A stretch of DNA of 64,000 bases from assembly GCA_030696775.1 (NCBI GenBank), contig JAUYRN010000031.1, positions 62,001 through 126,000 on the forward strand. The letters run 5' to 3'. Below are positions 34,437 through 44,171 of the stretch, piece after piece (position 1 is the first letter of the stretch; each line of letters begins with the position of its first letter). The notes under the pieces are model-generated. The model worked only from the letters and a program-made list of their open reading frames with translations. It had not been told where the DNA came from and made no database searches. A program made the translations under genes and the position numbers. The DNA is from Sulfuricurvum sp. GTDB lineage: Bacteria; Campylobacterota; Campylobacteria; Campylobacterales; Sulfurimonadaceae.

Positions 34437-35053
34437 GCATACAATTCTTCAAGTTTTTGGTCAATAAGGTCTTTGAGACTTTGAATCATGGCATCTTTAG
34501 CCAGAATAAATATATGCCCGTTGATGTTTTGATTTTGAAACTCCATTTGCGTACTGATAATAATAATCTGGGAATATTCAGCGGTCTCTTCCAAATAAAT
34601 CAAATCATTCCCTGAGATAATCTCTGTTGAAGGGAGAAAAAACTGAACTTTTATATTCAATTCTTCCGTCAATCTGCTTATCATCGTAGCACTTAAAATA
34701 TTAGTTAACTCAATCACTGCATCGTAAATATCAGCATCATTGGGGGCTTCAACATCATAAAGATGATTGCCCAAATTAATTGCCACTTCATCGGTAATGA
34801 CAAAAATAAATTCCCCGCCCAAAGGACCTCCAAAAAGCTGTTTTGTCACATAGTGACTGCTTTCGTTGGGGATAGTTTCATGCATGTACTGCTTCAATCC
34901 CTTTATATCGCTAATGGCAATTTTAGGAATATGCATTGTTCCAAACGCTTGCAGCAAATCAGCAATACTCGCCGTAGCATTTCCCACAGCTATGTTCATA
35001 AGCTCTCGAAGAACATCCAAATGGTCCCCGCTAAATTCAACTCTTTTCAGCAC
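34433..35053 (-). CDS. CheC-family CheY-P phosphatase-like protein
   Basis: The protein has 206 residues and two copies of the CheC active-site pattern: LRELMNIAVGNATASIADLL at about residues 14-33 and VIELTNILSATMISRLTEEL at about residues 110-129. Both keep the glutamate and asparagine needed for dephosphorylating CheY-P. No SpoA domain is attached, so it is CheC rather than FliY. It lies between a CheY-like gene and the diguanylate cyclase and overlaps the latter by 4 bases; the three probably form one operon. Confidence 0.88.
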   Translation of the reverse strand: MLKRVEFSGDHLDVLRELMNIAVGNATASIADLLQAFGTMHIPKIAISDIKGLKQYMHETIPNESSHYVTKQLFGGPLGGEFIFVITDEVAINLGNHLYDVEAPNDADIYDAVIELTNILSATMISRLTEELNIKVQFFLPSTEIISGNDLIYLEETAEYSQIIIISTQMEFQNQNINGHIFILAKDAMIQSLKDLIDQKLEELYA

Positions 35054-35066
35054 CGATTTCCTTTAT

Positions 35067-35426
35067 TTAGAATACAAGCTGTTCTAAAACAGCTTGCATT
35101 TTTTCACTACTGATAGGCTTTGGAATCACCATCTTTGCACCCAACGCTATAACCTGAGCCTGAGCCTGACTTTGAATGTCAGCTGTCACAATGACTACTT
35201 GTGCTTTTGAATTCATTTCAATGATTTTTTCCAATGCTTCATACCCGTCCATAACCGGCATCGTCAAATCCAAAAAAACGATTGAAGGAGAATTTTCTTT
35301 AAATTGTTCAACTGCGATTAAACCATTTTCAGCCTCTATAATTTCACAATGAGGCTCAAGCCCCTTGATACTTTTAATCAGTGACAATCGCGCCAATTTT
35401 GAATCATCTGCAACTAATATCTTCAC
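35067..35426 (-). CDS. CheY-like single-domain response regulator
   Basis: This 119-residue receiver domain stands alone. MKILVADDSKLARLS supplies the acidic pair, IVFLDLTMPVMDGYEAL the phospho-accepting aspartate, VIVTADIQ the switch threonine and VIPKPISSEK the lysine. With no output domain it must act by protein contact, most likely with the CheC-like phosphatase 13 bases downstream. It is the first gene of the three-gene group; a divergent promoter region separates it from the rightward amidohydrolase. Confidence 0.92.
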   Translation of the reverse strand: MKILVADDSKLARLSLIKSIKGLEPHCEIIEAENGLIAVEQFKENSPSIVFLDLTMPVMDGYEALEKIIEMNSKAQVVIVTADIQSQAQAQVIALGAKMVIPKPISSEKMQAVLEQLVF

Positions 35427-35489
35427 TCTTTACTCCTGCATACTATGCATTATTAGTTAAATTGTAGCCAACAATGGGTAAAAAGGTTC

Positions 35490-35498
35490 TGCTATACT
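35490..35498 (+). promoter_or_regulatory. Extended -10 promoter for the amidohydrolase gene
   Basis: TGCTATACT combines the TGn extension with a TATACT -10 element, 28 bases before the TTG start. AAAGG at about 35514-35518 would serve as ribosome-binding site. Confidence 0.55.
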
Positions 35499-35525
35499 GT
35501 TATTAAAAATTTTAAAGGCCCTCTT

Positions 35526-36740
35526 TTGCAGATACTTCTCGCTGATGCTATTTTTACCCCTAACAGCATTTTACGCAATCACGGAATCGTTTTTGATAAA
35601 ATAATTATTGCAGTTGCCCCAAATAACGAACTTCTCGAACAATACGGAGCCAAATGTCAAGTGCTAGGTGAGGGTTCGGTGATTATGAGCGGCCTTATCA
35701 ATACGCACGTTCATCTGGAGTTTAGTGCCAATCAATCAACTCTAACCTATGGTAAATTTATGCCATGGCTATCAAGTGTTATTGCCAATCGTGATGAACT
35801 GATTAACAGCTGTGATAGTGAGTGTATGGAACATGCTACACAAGTGATGCTAGACAATGGCATCACTTCGTTTGGGGCGGTGAGTTCGTATGGTTTTGAT
35901 TTAGATGCTTGCGCCAAAACACCTCAAAAAGTCGTTTATTTCAATGAACTCATTGGCTCCGATCCCCTCATGGCGGACGCTTTATACGGCGATTTTCAAG
36001 AGCGTTTGTTTGCCTCACAAGCCATAAAAAGAGAAGGATTTTATCCCTCAATTGCCATCCATTCCCCCTACTCCGTTCATCGTATCCTCATCCAAAAAGC
36101 ACTCAAATATGCGCAAGAAAATGCAATTCGCGTCACAGCACATTTACTTGAAAGTTCCGCAGAACGCGAGTGGCTTGACACCAATAGCGGAGATTTTCAA
36201 CCATTTTTCCAAAACTTCCTCAAACAACAAAAAGCCGCCAATACTGCTGAAGAGTTTTTACAGCTTTTCCAAGAAGTACCGACTCTGTTTACACATGTTA
36301 TTCACGCCAAAGAAGATGAGCTACTCGCGATAAAAGAAGGAAATCACACCATCATCCACTGCCCTATTTCGAACCGACTTCTCGGTAATGGAGCACTCAA
36401 CTTGAAAGAATTGGATTCCAAAAATATTCGTTGGGTATGTGGAACCGATGGTCTAAGCTCCAACTACACTCTAAATTTATTTGAAGAGATGAAAATTGCT
36501 TTATTTATGCACCATAATCTTAATTTATTAGAACTTGCCTCCGCTCTTTGGAAAAGCGTCACCGTCGATGCAGCGGGTGCATTAGGATTAAACTGTGGTA
36601 CAATCGCACCTTCTTATGATGCGGATTTACTCGTAACGCGAGTCAATTATCCGATCAACGATCAATTGCCGATCCATTTGCTGCTGCAACCGCTGCACAT
36701 CGAATCGGTTTATATTGTCGGACAAAAAGTAAAAGGATAA
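35526..36740 (+). CDS. mqnX: Amidohydrolase, probable 6-aminodeoxyfutalosine deaminase
   Basis: The protein has 404 residues of the adenosine deaminase-like amidohydrolase class: LINTHVHLEFSAN with the HxH metal pair, HLLESSAEREW, FTHVIHAKEDELL with a metal histidine, HCPISNRLLGNG and CGTDGLSSNYTLNLFEE with the catalytic aspartate. In Campylobacterota the gene in this neighbourhood belongs to the group that deaminates 6-amino-6-deoxyfutalosine in the futalosine route to menaquinone. menG lies 2 kb away. The function is drawn from family knowledge; a general chlorohydrolase or nucleoside deaminase remains possible. The start is TTG. Confidence 0.75.
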   Translation: MQILLADAIFTPNSILRNHGIVFDKIIIAVAPNNELLEQYGAKCQVLGEGSVIMSGLINTHVHLEFSANQSTLTYGKFMPWLSSVIANRDELINSCDSECMEHATQVMLDNGITSFGAVSSYGFDLDACAKTPQKVVYFNELIGSDPLMADALYGDFQERLFASQAIKREGFYPSIAIHSPYSVHRILIQKALKYAQENAIRVTAHLLESSAEREWLDTNSGDFQPFFQNFLKQQKAANTAEEFLQLFQEVPTLFTHVIHAKEDELLAIKEGNHTIIHCPISNRLLGNGALNLKELDSKNIRWVCGTDGLSSNYTLNLFEEMKIALFMHHNLNLLELASALWKSVTVDAAGALGLNCGTIAPSYDADLLVTRVNYPINDQLPIHLLLQPLHIESVYIVGQKVKG

Positions 36741-36743
36741 TCA

Positions 36744-37616
36744 ATGATGGAATGGATTAAAAAAATAGGCTCATGTCTTGCAAATGGATTACGTTTTATC
36801 CAAAATCATTTCAAAGCAACACTTCTCGTACTGTTCGTACTATGGCTTATACTTCCTTCAAGCGAAGAGGGACTCACCTCTTATAATCTTCAAAAAATCT
36901 CTCTTGTTGGTCCCATCATGGATGCAACCTCGATTGTTGAACAACTCGATGAAGCACGAGAAAATAAAGAAGTTAAAGGGGTTTTATTTAGCATCGATTC
37001 TCCCGGCGGAGCCGTTGCCCCTTCAGTTGAAATTGCGTATGCGGTAAAACGTCTAAGAGAGGTTAAACCCGTCGTCGTCTATGCTGCAGGTATCATGGCA
37101 AGCGGCGGCTATTACTCTGCTATCTGGGGAAGCGAGATCGTAGCCAATCCCGGAAGTATGGTTGGCTCCATCGGTGTTATTATGGAAGGAGCTGACATCT
37201 CTGAACTCATGCAGAAAGTAGGAGTAAAAACCCAGGTGGTTCATGCAGGGACCTACAAACAAGTAGGAACCTTTGATCGACAATGGAGTAACGTTGAACG
37301 CGCTGAACTCGAAAAAGTAATCAGTGGTACCTATACTCTTTTCGTCGGAGATGTTGCCCGTGCGCGTAAGCTCGATTTAAATCGTAGTAATGACTATGCC
37401 GATGCTCATATTTTTACCGCTGCTCAAGCCAAAGAGGTGAAGCTAGTCGATTCACTCGGGGTAGAGTTTGATGCGAAAAAACGGGTTGAAGCACTCGCCA
37501 AAGTGACCGATCCAACATGGAATAAAGAAGACCCCGTGGATAGATTCTTTAAGAAATTTGCGGCTGAGGGTGCAACACTTGCCCACATGTACTTTCCACC
37601 TGTAACTCTTAAATAA
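36744..37616 (+). CDS. sppA: Signal peptide peptidase SppA (short form)
   Basis: SppA degrades cleaved signal peptides in the membrane. One N-terminal helix (ATLLVLFVLWLILPSS) anchors a ClpP-like serine protease domain with FSIDSPGGAVAPSVEIA, GIMASGGYYSA holding the nucleophilic serine, GSIGVIMEGADI, and HAGTYKQVGTFD with the general-base lysine. At 290 residues it is the 36-kDa single-domain type. It follows the deaminase after 3 bases and ends only 3 bases before the convergent xseA. Confidence 0.94.
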   Translation: MMEWIKKIGSCLANGLRFIQNHFKATLLVLFVLWLILPSSEEGLTSYNLQKISLVGPIMDATSIVEQLDEARENKEVKGVLFSIDSPGGAVAPSVEIAYAVKRLREVKPVVVYAAGIMASGGYYSAIWGSEIVANPGSMVGSIGVIMEGADISELMQKVGVKTQVVHAGTYKQVGTFDRQWSNVERAELEKVISGTYTLFVGDVARARKLDLNRSNDYADAHIFTAAQAKEVKLVDSLGVEFDAKKRVEALAKVTDPTWNKEDPVDRFFKKFAAEGATLAHMYFPPVTLK

Positions 37617-37619
37617 GGG

Positions 37620-38873
37620 TTACATCTTCGTTATTTTAACCACCTCTGACGTCACTGCAGTTGTATCATTCATCGCAACATACTCATCACCGATATTTAG
37701 ATCATCCAAATCAATCACTTTACCATCACGTGTTATCTGAGCAAAGCCGCGTTTATTTTTATGCTTAGGATGTTGTGATTCATACCCCTGAATCATTTGA
37801 GAAAGTATATTTTGTTTTTGGCGGATCAAACTTTCTATAGTTTGCGATAAACGTTCTCTAAGAGGAGAGAGTTCACGGAACTTAACTTCTAAAATCACTC
37901 TTATTTGTCCATTTAGTCTCTCACGCAGTTCTTGTAACTGCTCTTTTTGATGTACCAATCGCTGTTCAACCCCATGACGTTTAAATGCTTCTTGCATCAT
38001 TGCCAACTGCTCACGTTTTCGCTCTAATCGCTGTGAGATCATCCCATATGCACCATAGCGCATCTCATCAATGCTTTGCATCAGTTCATTCCTGTCAGGT
38101 AATATCATCTGCATTGCAGCACTGGGGGTAGGTGCGCGAAGATCGGCTACATAATCGCTGATCACCCAATCAATCTCATGTCCAACAGCCGAAACAACTG
38201 GGGTAGTCATCGCAAAAAGAGCATCGGCGACGACCTCTTCGTTAAACGCCCATAAATCTTCAACACTTCCACCGCCGCGCCCTACTACTACTGCATCACA
38301 CCCTAAGGTATCTGCAAACCTAAGCGCATCTGCAATCATCGCAGCTGAACTAACCCCTTGTACCAGCACATCAATCACTGTTAATTTTACCAATGGCCAT
38401 CTGTGAGCAGCAACCCGTTGCATATCCTGTAAAGCAGCGCCTGTTGCGGATGTTACCAATGCAATTTTTTGGGGAAATTTAGGAAATGTTTTTTTGTGTA
38501 TTGAGTCAAAGTACCCTTTGGCTTCAAGCTTTTTTTTGAGTTGCTCAAACGCTACGGCTAATGCCCCTGCCCCGTACGGCTCAGCACTGACACAGTTGAT
38601 CTGATACTCACCACGCGGTGTGTAAAGGCTCAACGCACCATGAATTATCACGTGCGCTCCCTCGTCAAGAGAAAACTTTAATCGTACTGCATTGCCTCGA
38701 AACATGACACATTTGATAGAAGAGTTCGCATCTTTGAGGGTGAAATAGATGTGTCCACTACCGTGCTTGGTAACACGAGACAACTCTCCCTCAACGCTCA
38801 CAAACTCAAAAGTTGTTTCCAATAGCGTCTTAATTTGCTCATTTAATCCACTAACACTGAGAGTTGAAGCCAT
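37620..38873 (-). CDS. xseA: Exodeoxyribonuclease VII large subunit
   Basis: XseA with XseB degrades single-stranded DNA. The N-terminal OB fold spans about residues 5-95 (GHIYFTLKDANSSIKCVMFRG), the catalytic core includes ALVTSATGAALQDMQRV and VVGRGGGSVEDLWAFNEE, and a long coiled coil follows. I prefer the ATG at 38873 (MASTLSV) to the TTG at 38894, which lies in the end of menG. At 417 residues it is normal. xseB is not in the window. It is the last gene of the lpxC-infB operon. Confidence 0.95.
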   Translation of the reverse strand: MASTLSVSGLNEQIKTLLETTFEFVSVEGELSRVTKHGSGHIYFTLKDANSSIKCVMFRGNAVRLKFSLDEGAHVIIHGALSLYTPRGEYQINCVSAEPYGAGALAVAFEQLKKKLEAKGYFDSIHKKTFPKFPQKIALVTSATGAALQDMQRVAAHRWPLVKLTVIDVLVQGVSSAAMIADALRFADTLGCDAVVVGRGGGSVEDLWAFNEEVVADALFAMTTPVVSAVGHEIDWVISDYVADLRAPTPSAAMQMILPDRNELMQSIDEMRYGAYGMISQRLERKREQLAMMQEAFKRHGVEQRLVHQKEQLQELRERLNGQIRVILEVKFRELSPLRERLSQTIESLIRQKQNILSQMIQGYESQHPKHKNKRGFAQITRDGKVIDLDDLNIGDEYVAMNDTTAVTSEVVKITKM

Positions 38874-38877
38874 ACTG

Positions 38878-39585
38878 TTATTTTTTTCGTGCAATCATCA
38901 ATGTTGAAATATCCATCGAAAAACTTTTAGTATATAAAATTTCAAATTCTGCTTCTTCGAGTTCTTGAGCCATTTTTCCAATACTCAGAAAACCTTCGAT
39001 AGAATCAGGAAGGTAACGATACGCTTCGTAGTTGTTAGAAATAAGTCCTCCAATACGCGGAAGCACATTGTTCATGTACCAGTCTCGTACTTTACCAAGA
39101 GGTGAAGGATTCTCATTTTTCATAAACTCGAGGATAACGACCAACCCTCCTGTTTTCAGCACACGATTAAATTCTAAAAATGCTGCTTGTCGCTCCATTA
39201 CATTACGAATTCCATATGAAATACTGATAATGTCTGCAGAGCCATTTTCTCTAGGAAGTGCCGTTGCTGGAGCTATGTAGAATGACATTTGCGGAAATTT
39301 TTCACGTCCCACACCTACCATTCCATCTGAAGGGTCAATACCGATAATTTCATCAATATGAATCTTATTTTCATCAGCAATACGTTTCCAATACCCCATC
39401 ATATCTCCGGTACCACAGGCAACGTCGACAATGGAAAGTGCATTGTCATCACAATAACCAAAAGCAAGATTACACGCTTTTTTTCTCCAAATTGTATCAA
39501 CACCCATACTCAACACTCGATTGGCTCGATCATACGTTGGAGCAATATCATTAAACATGGATACAATTTTTTCTTGCTTAGTCAT
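38878..39585 (-). CDS. menG: Demethylmenaquinone methyltransferase
   Basis: This class I SAM methyltransferase (UbiE/MenG) performs the last step of menaquinone synthesis. IVSMFNDIAPTYDRANRVLS, VACGTGDM for SAM binding and ISISYGIRNVMERQAAFLEF are family signatures. At 235 residues it is normal. Campylobacterota make menaquinone, not ubiquinone, so MenG is the likelier role. The ATG overlaps the ribD stop by one base (TAATG). Confidence 0.94.
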   Translation of the reverse strand: MTKQEKIVSMFNDIAPTYDRANRVLSMGVDTIWRKKACNLAFGYCDDNALSIVDVACGTGDMMGYWKRIADENKIHIDEIIGIDPSDGMVGVGREKFPQMSFYIAPATALPRENGSADIISISYGIRNVMERQAAFLEFNRVLKTGGLVVILEFMKNENPSPLGKVRDWYMNNVLPRIGGLISNNYEAYRYLPDSIEGFLSIGKMAQELEEAEFEILYTKSFSMDISTLMIARKK

Positions 39586-40598
39586 TAATTTTCCTGTTTC
39601 TTTCTCATCCAGAGGATAATATCTTCGTTTATTTTAGCGCTCATTACCTCAAAATCCTCTGTAACACGGCTAAGGGTCTGAGTTCCATTACCAATACGTG
39701 GGGCGATATAACACAAATAGCAATCACATACGGATGATGTTGCTTCCATCATAGATGCACCACCCTCAATCATTACCAAAGAATACTCTTTGATCTTTTC
39801 CAATGAAGATTCAATAAACACGTCACGATTAGGAATAGAAAAAAGAGGAATATTGGTATCAAAATCGTTATTCCGTGAATAAATCAATACATCAGGAGCT
39901 TTGCCCTCTACCAACCTCGCATCAAGCGTCGGACGGTCTTCTCGTACAGTACGTCCGCCAATGACAATCAGATCACATACATCACGTAATCTATGCACAT
40001 GTTCACGAGATGCAGACGAGCTGATAATACCGTTGTCGATCGTTCCATCAAGGCGTTGTGCCCATTTAAAAAAGACGAAAGGTTTATTTTGCCATTGTAA
40101 AAATGGTTCAAGAAGGTGAGCCCCCTCTTCTGCAAGTATCCCAAATATACACGTCACTCCGGCATCTTCTAATATACTTATACCGTTTGCCGCAATAGGA
40201 TTGGAGTCTTTGCACGAAATAAAAAGCGTTTTTATCCCTAGATCACGTATAAGTAAGGCGCATGAAGGTGTTTTACCACTATGAGCACACGGTTCTAGTG
40301 TTACTGCCATTGAGATGTTTTGAAAAAGATTATTGTGATGTTCTCGTAAATATTTGTGAATGTAAGCAGAATCATCGCTCAAAGCAATCACATCATCACC
40401 GCTTAGAGCGACATACGCATCTCGAAGTGCGTATACCTCTGCATGAGGACCGCCCGCTTTTTTATGAGCCCCAATAGAGAGAATTTCTCCATGAGCACCA
40501 AGGCACACAGCACCGACAGCAGGATTAGGGAAAGTTAAGAGTTGATAATCCCACGCCGCATTGATGGCGAGGTTCATAGCAGTTTGAGAGGTTTTCAT
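39585..40598 (-). CDS. ribD: Riboflavin biosynthesis deaminase/reductase RibD
   Basis: The N-terminal zinc deaminase domain has HAEVYALRDAY and EPCAHSGKTPSCALLI; the C-terminal domain (FFKWAQRLDGTID, VIGGRTVREDRPTLDARLV) is the pyrimidinone reductase. Together they carry out two successive steps of riboflavin synthesis. At 337 residues it is slightly shorter than classical RibD, mainly in the reductase part. The ATG at 40598 forms a TGATG overlap with the rimP stop; two GTG codons upstream are alternatives. Confidence 0.93.
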   Translation of the reverse strand: MKTSQTAMNLAINAAWDYQLLTFPNPAVGAVCLGAHGEILSIGAHKKAGGPHAEVYALRDAYVALSGDDVIALSDDSAYIHKYLREHHNNLFQNISMAVTLEPCAHSGKTPSCALLIRDLGIKTLFISCKDSNPIAANGISILEDAGVTCIFGILAEEGAHLLEPFLQWQNKPFVFFKWAQRLDGTIDNGIISSSASREHVHRLRDVCDLIVIGGRTVREDRPTLDARLVEGKAPDVLIYSRNNDFDTNIPLFSIPNRDVFIESSLEKIKEYSLVMIEGGASMMEATSSVCDCYLCYIAPRIGNGTQTLSRVTEDFEVMSAKINEDIILWMRKKQEN

Positions 40599-41029
40599 CA
40601 CCACTCGAAGTAGGTTTTTGCCTTGCTTATAGAGCGAAAAGAGACTTTTTGTTCGCCCTCTTCTTTGGTTGAAATGGTAATCTCATCTCCGAGAACGCTG
40701 AGGATTTCTCCTTCAACTTTTTCTTTGTTTACCGTTGAAAGCGCTACTTTTTCCCCAACTGACTGAGCAAAATGTTCTAACGTTTTAAGACGGCGTTCAA
40801 TACCAGGAGAGCTTACTTCAAGTCTGTATTCACCGCTCATCGCAGGGGTAACATCAAGAAGCGGATTGATCAAATGAGTTACTTCAGAACATTGATTCAG
40901 TGTTACTCCGCCTGGCGCTGTAACACTGACACGGTAAATCGTATTCTCATTTTCATGTAAAATTTGTGTGTCATAAAGAGAAAGACCGATGGATTCAACC
41001 ATTTTTTTGATATCACGTTCAAGACTCAT
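40598..41029 (-). CDS. rimP: Ribosome maturation factor RimP
   Basis: RimP assists assembly of the 30S central domain. SLYDTQILHENENTIYRVSV, TLNQCSEVTHLINPLLDV and YRLEVSSPGIERRLKTLEHF match the two-domain family. The ATG at 41029 ([10 protein letters not shown], 143 residues) has AAGGAG seven bases upstream, decisive over the longer frame. It overlaps rbfA by 11 bases and shares its last base with ribD. Confidence 0.94.
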   Translation of the reverse strand: MSLERDIKKMVESIGLSLYDTQILHENENTIYRVSVTAPGGVTLNQCSEVTHLINPLLDVTPAMSGEYRLEVSSPGIERRLKTLEHFAQSVGEKVALSTVNKEKVEGEILSVLGDEITISTKEEGEQKVSFRSISKAKTYFEW

Positions 41030-41384
41030 CTTTTTTCTCCTTGGCGATTTTTGCAAATAAAGCTTCGATATTTTTACTTCGTTCTAATGTATCATCAAAA
41101 ACAAATGTAAGGCGAGGTGATCGAAACCATCCTTGATCTTTCATGCAGTGTTCTTCGATGATAGGACGTACTTTTTCAAGTAATTTTATAAATGCGGCTT
41201 GTTCTTGAGGCGTATAATGATGAGGATCAAGATAAACTTTCGCGTCGCTGCGACCTCGTGAACATTTTACATCGATTACATCGACTTCACGAACACGTGC
41301 ATCAGCGAGACCTGAAATAGCTTCAGGAATCAGCTCTTTGAGCATCGATTCTGTCCGTTTTATTTTTATCTGAGCCGGAGTCAC
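41019..41384 (-). CDS. rbfA: Ribosome-binding factor A
   Basis: RbfA is a cold-shock assembly factor of the 30S subunit with a KH-like fold. [42 protein letters not shown] and [21 protein letters not shown] are typical. At 121 residues it is normal. The start is GTG in a GTGA overlap with the infB stop. Confidence 0.94.
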   Translation of the reverse strand: MTPAQIKIKRTESMLKELIPEAISGLADARVREVDVIDVKCSRGRSDAKVYLDPHHYTPQEQAAFIKLLEKVRPIIEEHCMKDQGWFRSPRLTFVFDDTLERSKNIEALFAKIAKEKKDES

Positions 41385-43906
41385 AGAGTTACTTTTTTCT
41401 CAATTTTTTTGAAGGTTTCAACAACGTCACCAACTTTAACATCAGTATAACCGTTTAGAACAACACCACAATCAAATCCTTTACCAACCTCTTTAACATC
41501 GTCTTTGAAACGTCGTAGAGAAGTCAAGTCGCCTTCGTGGATAACAACACCGTCACGGATAACACGAACCATACCGCCACGAACAAGCTTACCGTCAACA
41601 ACGACACAACCAGCAATCGTTCCTGCGCCTCTTGGCATTGGGAAGGTATCACGGACTTCAGCTTGACCGGTATTTTCTTCACGGAACTGAGGAGCCATCA
41701 TACCGCCTAGCAACAATTTAACATCATCGATAAGCTCATAAATAATAGAGTACGTTTTGATTTCAATACCCATTTGTTTTGCCGCTGCACTAACATTTCC
41801 GGTAGGGCGAACATTAAAGCCTAGCAAGACACAGTTCTCACTGTTATTTACTAATGAGACATCATTTTCGGTAATACCACCAACGCCGCTTGAGATCACT
41901 TCAACTTTAACTTCTTCATTACGAAGATCTGCAAGAGCCGATTTAATCGCTTCCAATGATCCATGAACGTCTGTTTTAAGAACCACTTTAAGCGCTTTAA
42001 CACGACCTTCAGCAATCAACGACGTTAAGTCATCAAACGATGCTTTTGTACTCAACGAAAGCTCACGATGACGATCGTATTCAGCACGTTTTTGTGCTAC
42101 TTCACGTGCTTCTTTATCCGTTTCCATAACCATCATCACTTCACCTGATGGCGGAACATCACTAAGTCCGACAACGACAGCTGTTTGACTTGGTCCGATT
42201 TCCTGAAGCTGTACTTTACGATCGTTGATCAATGCACGAACACGTCCATATGCACCGCCACAAACGATGTTGTCACCGATACGAAGAGTACCGTTTTGAA
42301 CAATAACTGTTGCTACTGGTCCACGTCCTTTTTCAAGTGTACTCTCTACGACAACCGCTTTTGCCATAACATCAGGATTTGCAGTAAGCTCTAGGACTTC
42401 AGCTTGTAGCAAAATCGCTTCTAAAAGCTCATCAATACCCGTCATAGCCTTAGCTGAAACACCGACAAACTCAACATCTCCGCCCCACTCTACTGGATTG
42501 AGACCAAGCTCTGCCATTTGTGCTTTAACCATATCAGGATTAGCACCTGGTTTGTCCATTTTATTGATAGCTACAATGACAGGAACTTTTGCATCTTTAG
42601 CATGCTGAACGGATTCACGCGTTTGTGGTTTAACACCATCATCAGCAGCGACAACGATAACAATAATATCGGTCAACTGTGCACCGCGTGAACGCATTGC
42701 ACTAAAGGCTTCGTGTCCTGGAGTATCCAAGAATGTCACGAGTTTACCTTTTTGCTCTACCGAATACGCACCGATATGCTGAGTAATTCCGCCTGCTTCA
42801 CCATGTGCTACTTTTGCACTACGGATGGCATCCAAAAGAGATGTTTTACCGTGGTCAACGTGACCCATGATAGTAATAACTGGAGGACGTTCACACGTAC
42901 CTTCACTGTTTTCATGCTCTTCGTCATACGCTGCTTCAAGACTAAATGCATCTTTAGGATCAACCGTCGTTACTTCAACACCAAATTCATTTGCAAGAAT
43001 TTCAATTTCATCTTTTCCAAGGAAGTCATTTTTAGTGACCATCATTCCAAGATCAAAAAGAACTTTAATAACAGCAGAAATACTTTGTCCTACTTTTTCT
43101 GCAAATTCATAGACACGAACATCTTCAGCAATTTCAACGTGCGTAATTACTTCATCTTCTTTAGCATCTTTCGCGTATTTTTTACGGGATTCACGAGAAA
43201 CTTGACGGGATTTGCCACGATTTGCCCCTTGTTTTTTACCGCTATTACGACCAAGAGGTTTTGCAACTTTTGGTTTTTGTACTTCTTCAGGAGGCATCGT
43301 TGCATTCAGGTCACTAAAGTCAAGAAGAACAACTTGCTCATCTTCATAGTCCATTGAAATGTCAGACATTCCACCATCAAAAATATCAAGGCGAGTACCT
43401 TGTTCTTTTCTTTGTGTTGGTCCGCTTGTATGAAGTTTTTTGGCTTTTTTGGCTTCCAACTCACGCTGTACTTCAGCACTTACTTTACCGTATTGAGAAA
43501 TATTGACATTCTCATAACGAACAGGAGCAGCAACTACCTCAACAGGACGTGCTTTTTTGACGATTTTTAAACCTGAACGTTTTGGAATTTCAATTTCAGC
43601 CACAACTGCTGGAGCGTTAACTTCAACTGGAGCCACTTCAGGCGTGCTAACTGTTTCGCTAACAACAACAGGAGCCGCAACGACTGCTACTTCAACTGTT
43701 GATTCAGGAGTTGAAACTTTTGGAGCACTTGCTTCATGAGCTGCACCACTCATGATGTAGTTCATGATTTTTTCAGCTTCTTCCATTGATACTGTACTCG
43801 AAGCGGTTTTTACATTCAATCCCATAACGGCGGCTTTATCCACAACCTCTTTAGAATTGATACCAAGTTCTTTGGCTATTTCATGAACTCTTACTTTATC
43901 CATCAT
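41381..43906 (-). CDS. infB: Translation initiation factor IF-2
   Basis: IF-2 is the GTPase that places initiator tRNA on the 30S subunit. The N-terminal IF2N motif ([20 protein letters not shown]) is followed by a valine/alanine/proline-rich linker (about 70-150) and a basic stretch with [17 protein letters not shown]. The GTPase domain holds [26 protein letters not shown] and [13 protein letters not shown], then domains II to IV. I start at ATG 43906; ATG 43903 and a TTG at 43912 are alternatives. It overlaps ylxR by 11 bases. Confidence 0.97.
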   Translation of the reverse strand: MMDKVRVHEIAKELGINSKEVVDKAAVMGLNVKTASSTVSMEEAEKIMNYIMSGAAHEASAPKVSTPESTVEVAVVAAPVVVSETVSTPEVAPVEVNAPAVVAEIEIPKRSGLKIVKKARPVEVVAAPVRYENVNISQYGKVSAEVQRELEAKKAKKLHTSGPTQRKEQGTRLDIFDGGMSDISMDYEDEQVVLLDFSDLNATMPPEEVQKPKVAKPLGRNSGKKQGANRGKSRQVSRESRKKYAKDAKEDEVITHVEIAEDVRVYEFAEKVGQSISAVIKVLFDLGMMVTKNDFLGKDEIEILANEFGVEVTTVDPKDAFSLEAAYDEEHENSEGTCERPPVITIMGHVDHGKTSLLDAIRSAKVAHGEAGGITQHIGAYSVEQKGKLVTFLDTPGHEAFSAMRSRGAQLTDIIVIVVAADDGVKPQTRESVQHAKDAKVPVIVAINKMDKPGANPDMVKAQMAELGLNPVEWGGDVEFVGVSAKAMTGIDELLEAILLQAEVLELTANPDVMAKAVVVESTLEKGRGPVATVIVQNGTLRIGDNIVCGGAYGRVRALINDRKVQLQEIGPSQTAVVVGLSDVPPSGEVMMVMETDKEAREVAQKRAEYDRHRELSLSTKASFDDLTSLIAEGRVKALKVVLKTDVHGSLEAIKSALADLRNEEVKVEVISSGVGGITENDVSLVNNSENCVLLGFNVRPTGNVSAAAKQMGIEIKTYSIIYELIDDVKLLLGGMMAPQFREENTGQAEVRDTFPMPRGAGTIAGCVVVDGKLVRGGMVRVIRDGVVIHEGDLTSLRRFKDDVKEVGKGFDCGVVLNGYTDVKVGDVVETFKKIEKKVTL

Positions 43907-44150
43907 TAACAACGATCTCCTTTAAACGATTCATGAGCTGTACTGGGGTGTTGCTCTTGCAGTGGCGGGCGAGTTGCCCCGAAGTTTTTTTATGATCCAT
44001 GCATGCAAAACACAGATAAAAACTTCGCCCCATCCCGAGGTACGATTCTAAATTGCCTTCACGGCATTGAAGCCGAAGTAACGTCGATTGCTCGAAGCGT
44101 TCACGACAAACAATACACATGCGTACGGGATGACTACTATTTTGCGCCAT
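43896..44150 (-). CDS. ylxR: YlxR family RNA-binding protein
   Basis: This 84-residue protein has the YlxR/DUF448 signature [18 protein letters not shown] followed by [15 protein letters not shown]. In Firmicutes a member (RnpM) binds the RNase P RNA; in other bacteria it is only known to sit before infB, as here. It is followed by the infB start inside its last codons and preceded by thrB 21 bases upstream. Confidence 0.9.
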   Translation of the reverse strand: MAQNSSHPVRMCIVCRERFEQSTLLRLQCREGNLESYLGMGRSFYLCFACMDHKKTSGQLARHCKSNTPVQLMNRLKEIVVNDG

Positions 44151-44171
44151 TATACCAAATTCTTTCTTTAC

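Noticed and set aside
42713-43357. 214-codon open frame on the plus strand opposite infB
   Set aside because: It lies entirely opposite the strongly conserved IF-2 gene, and its product is low-complexity (Phe, Asn, Cys rich) with no recognisable domain.
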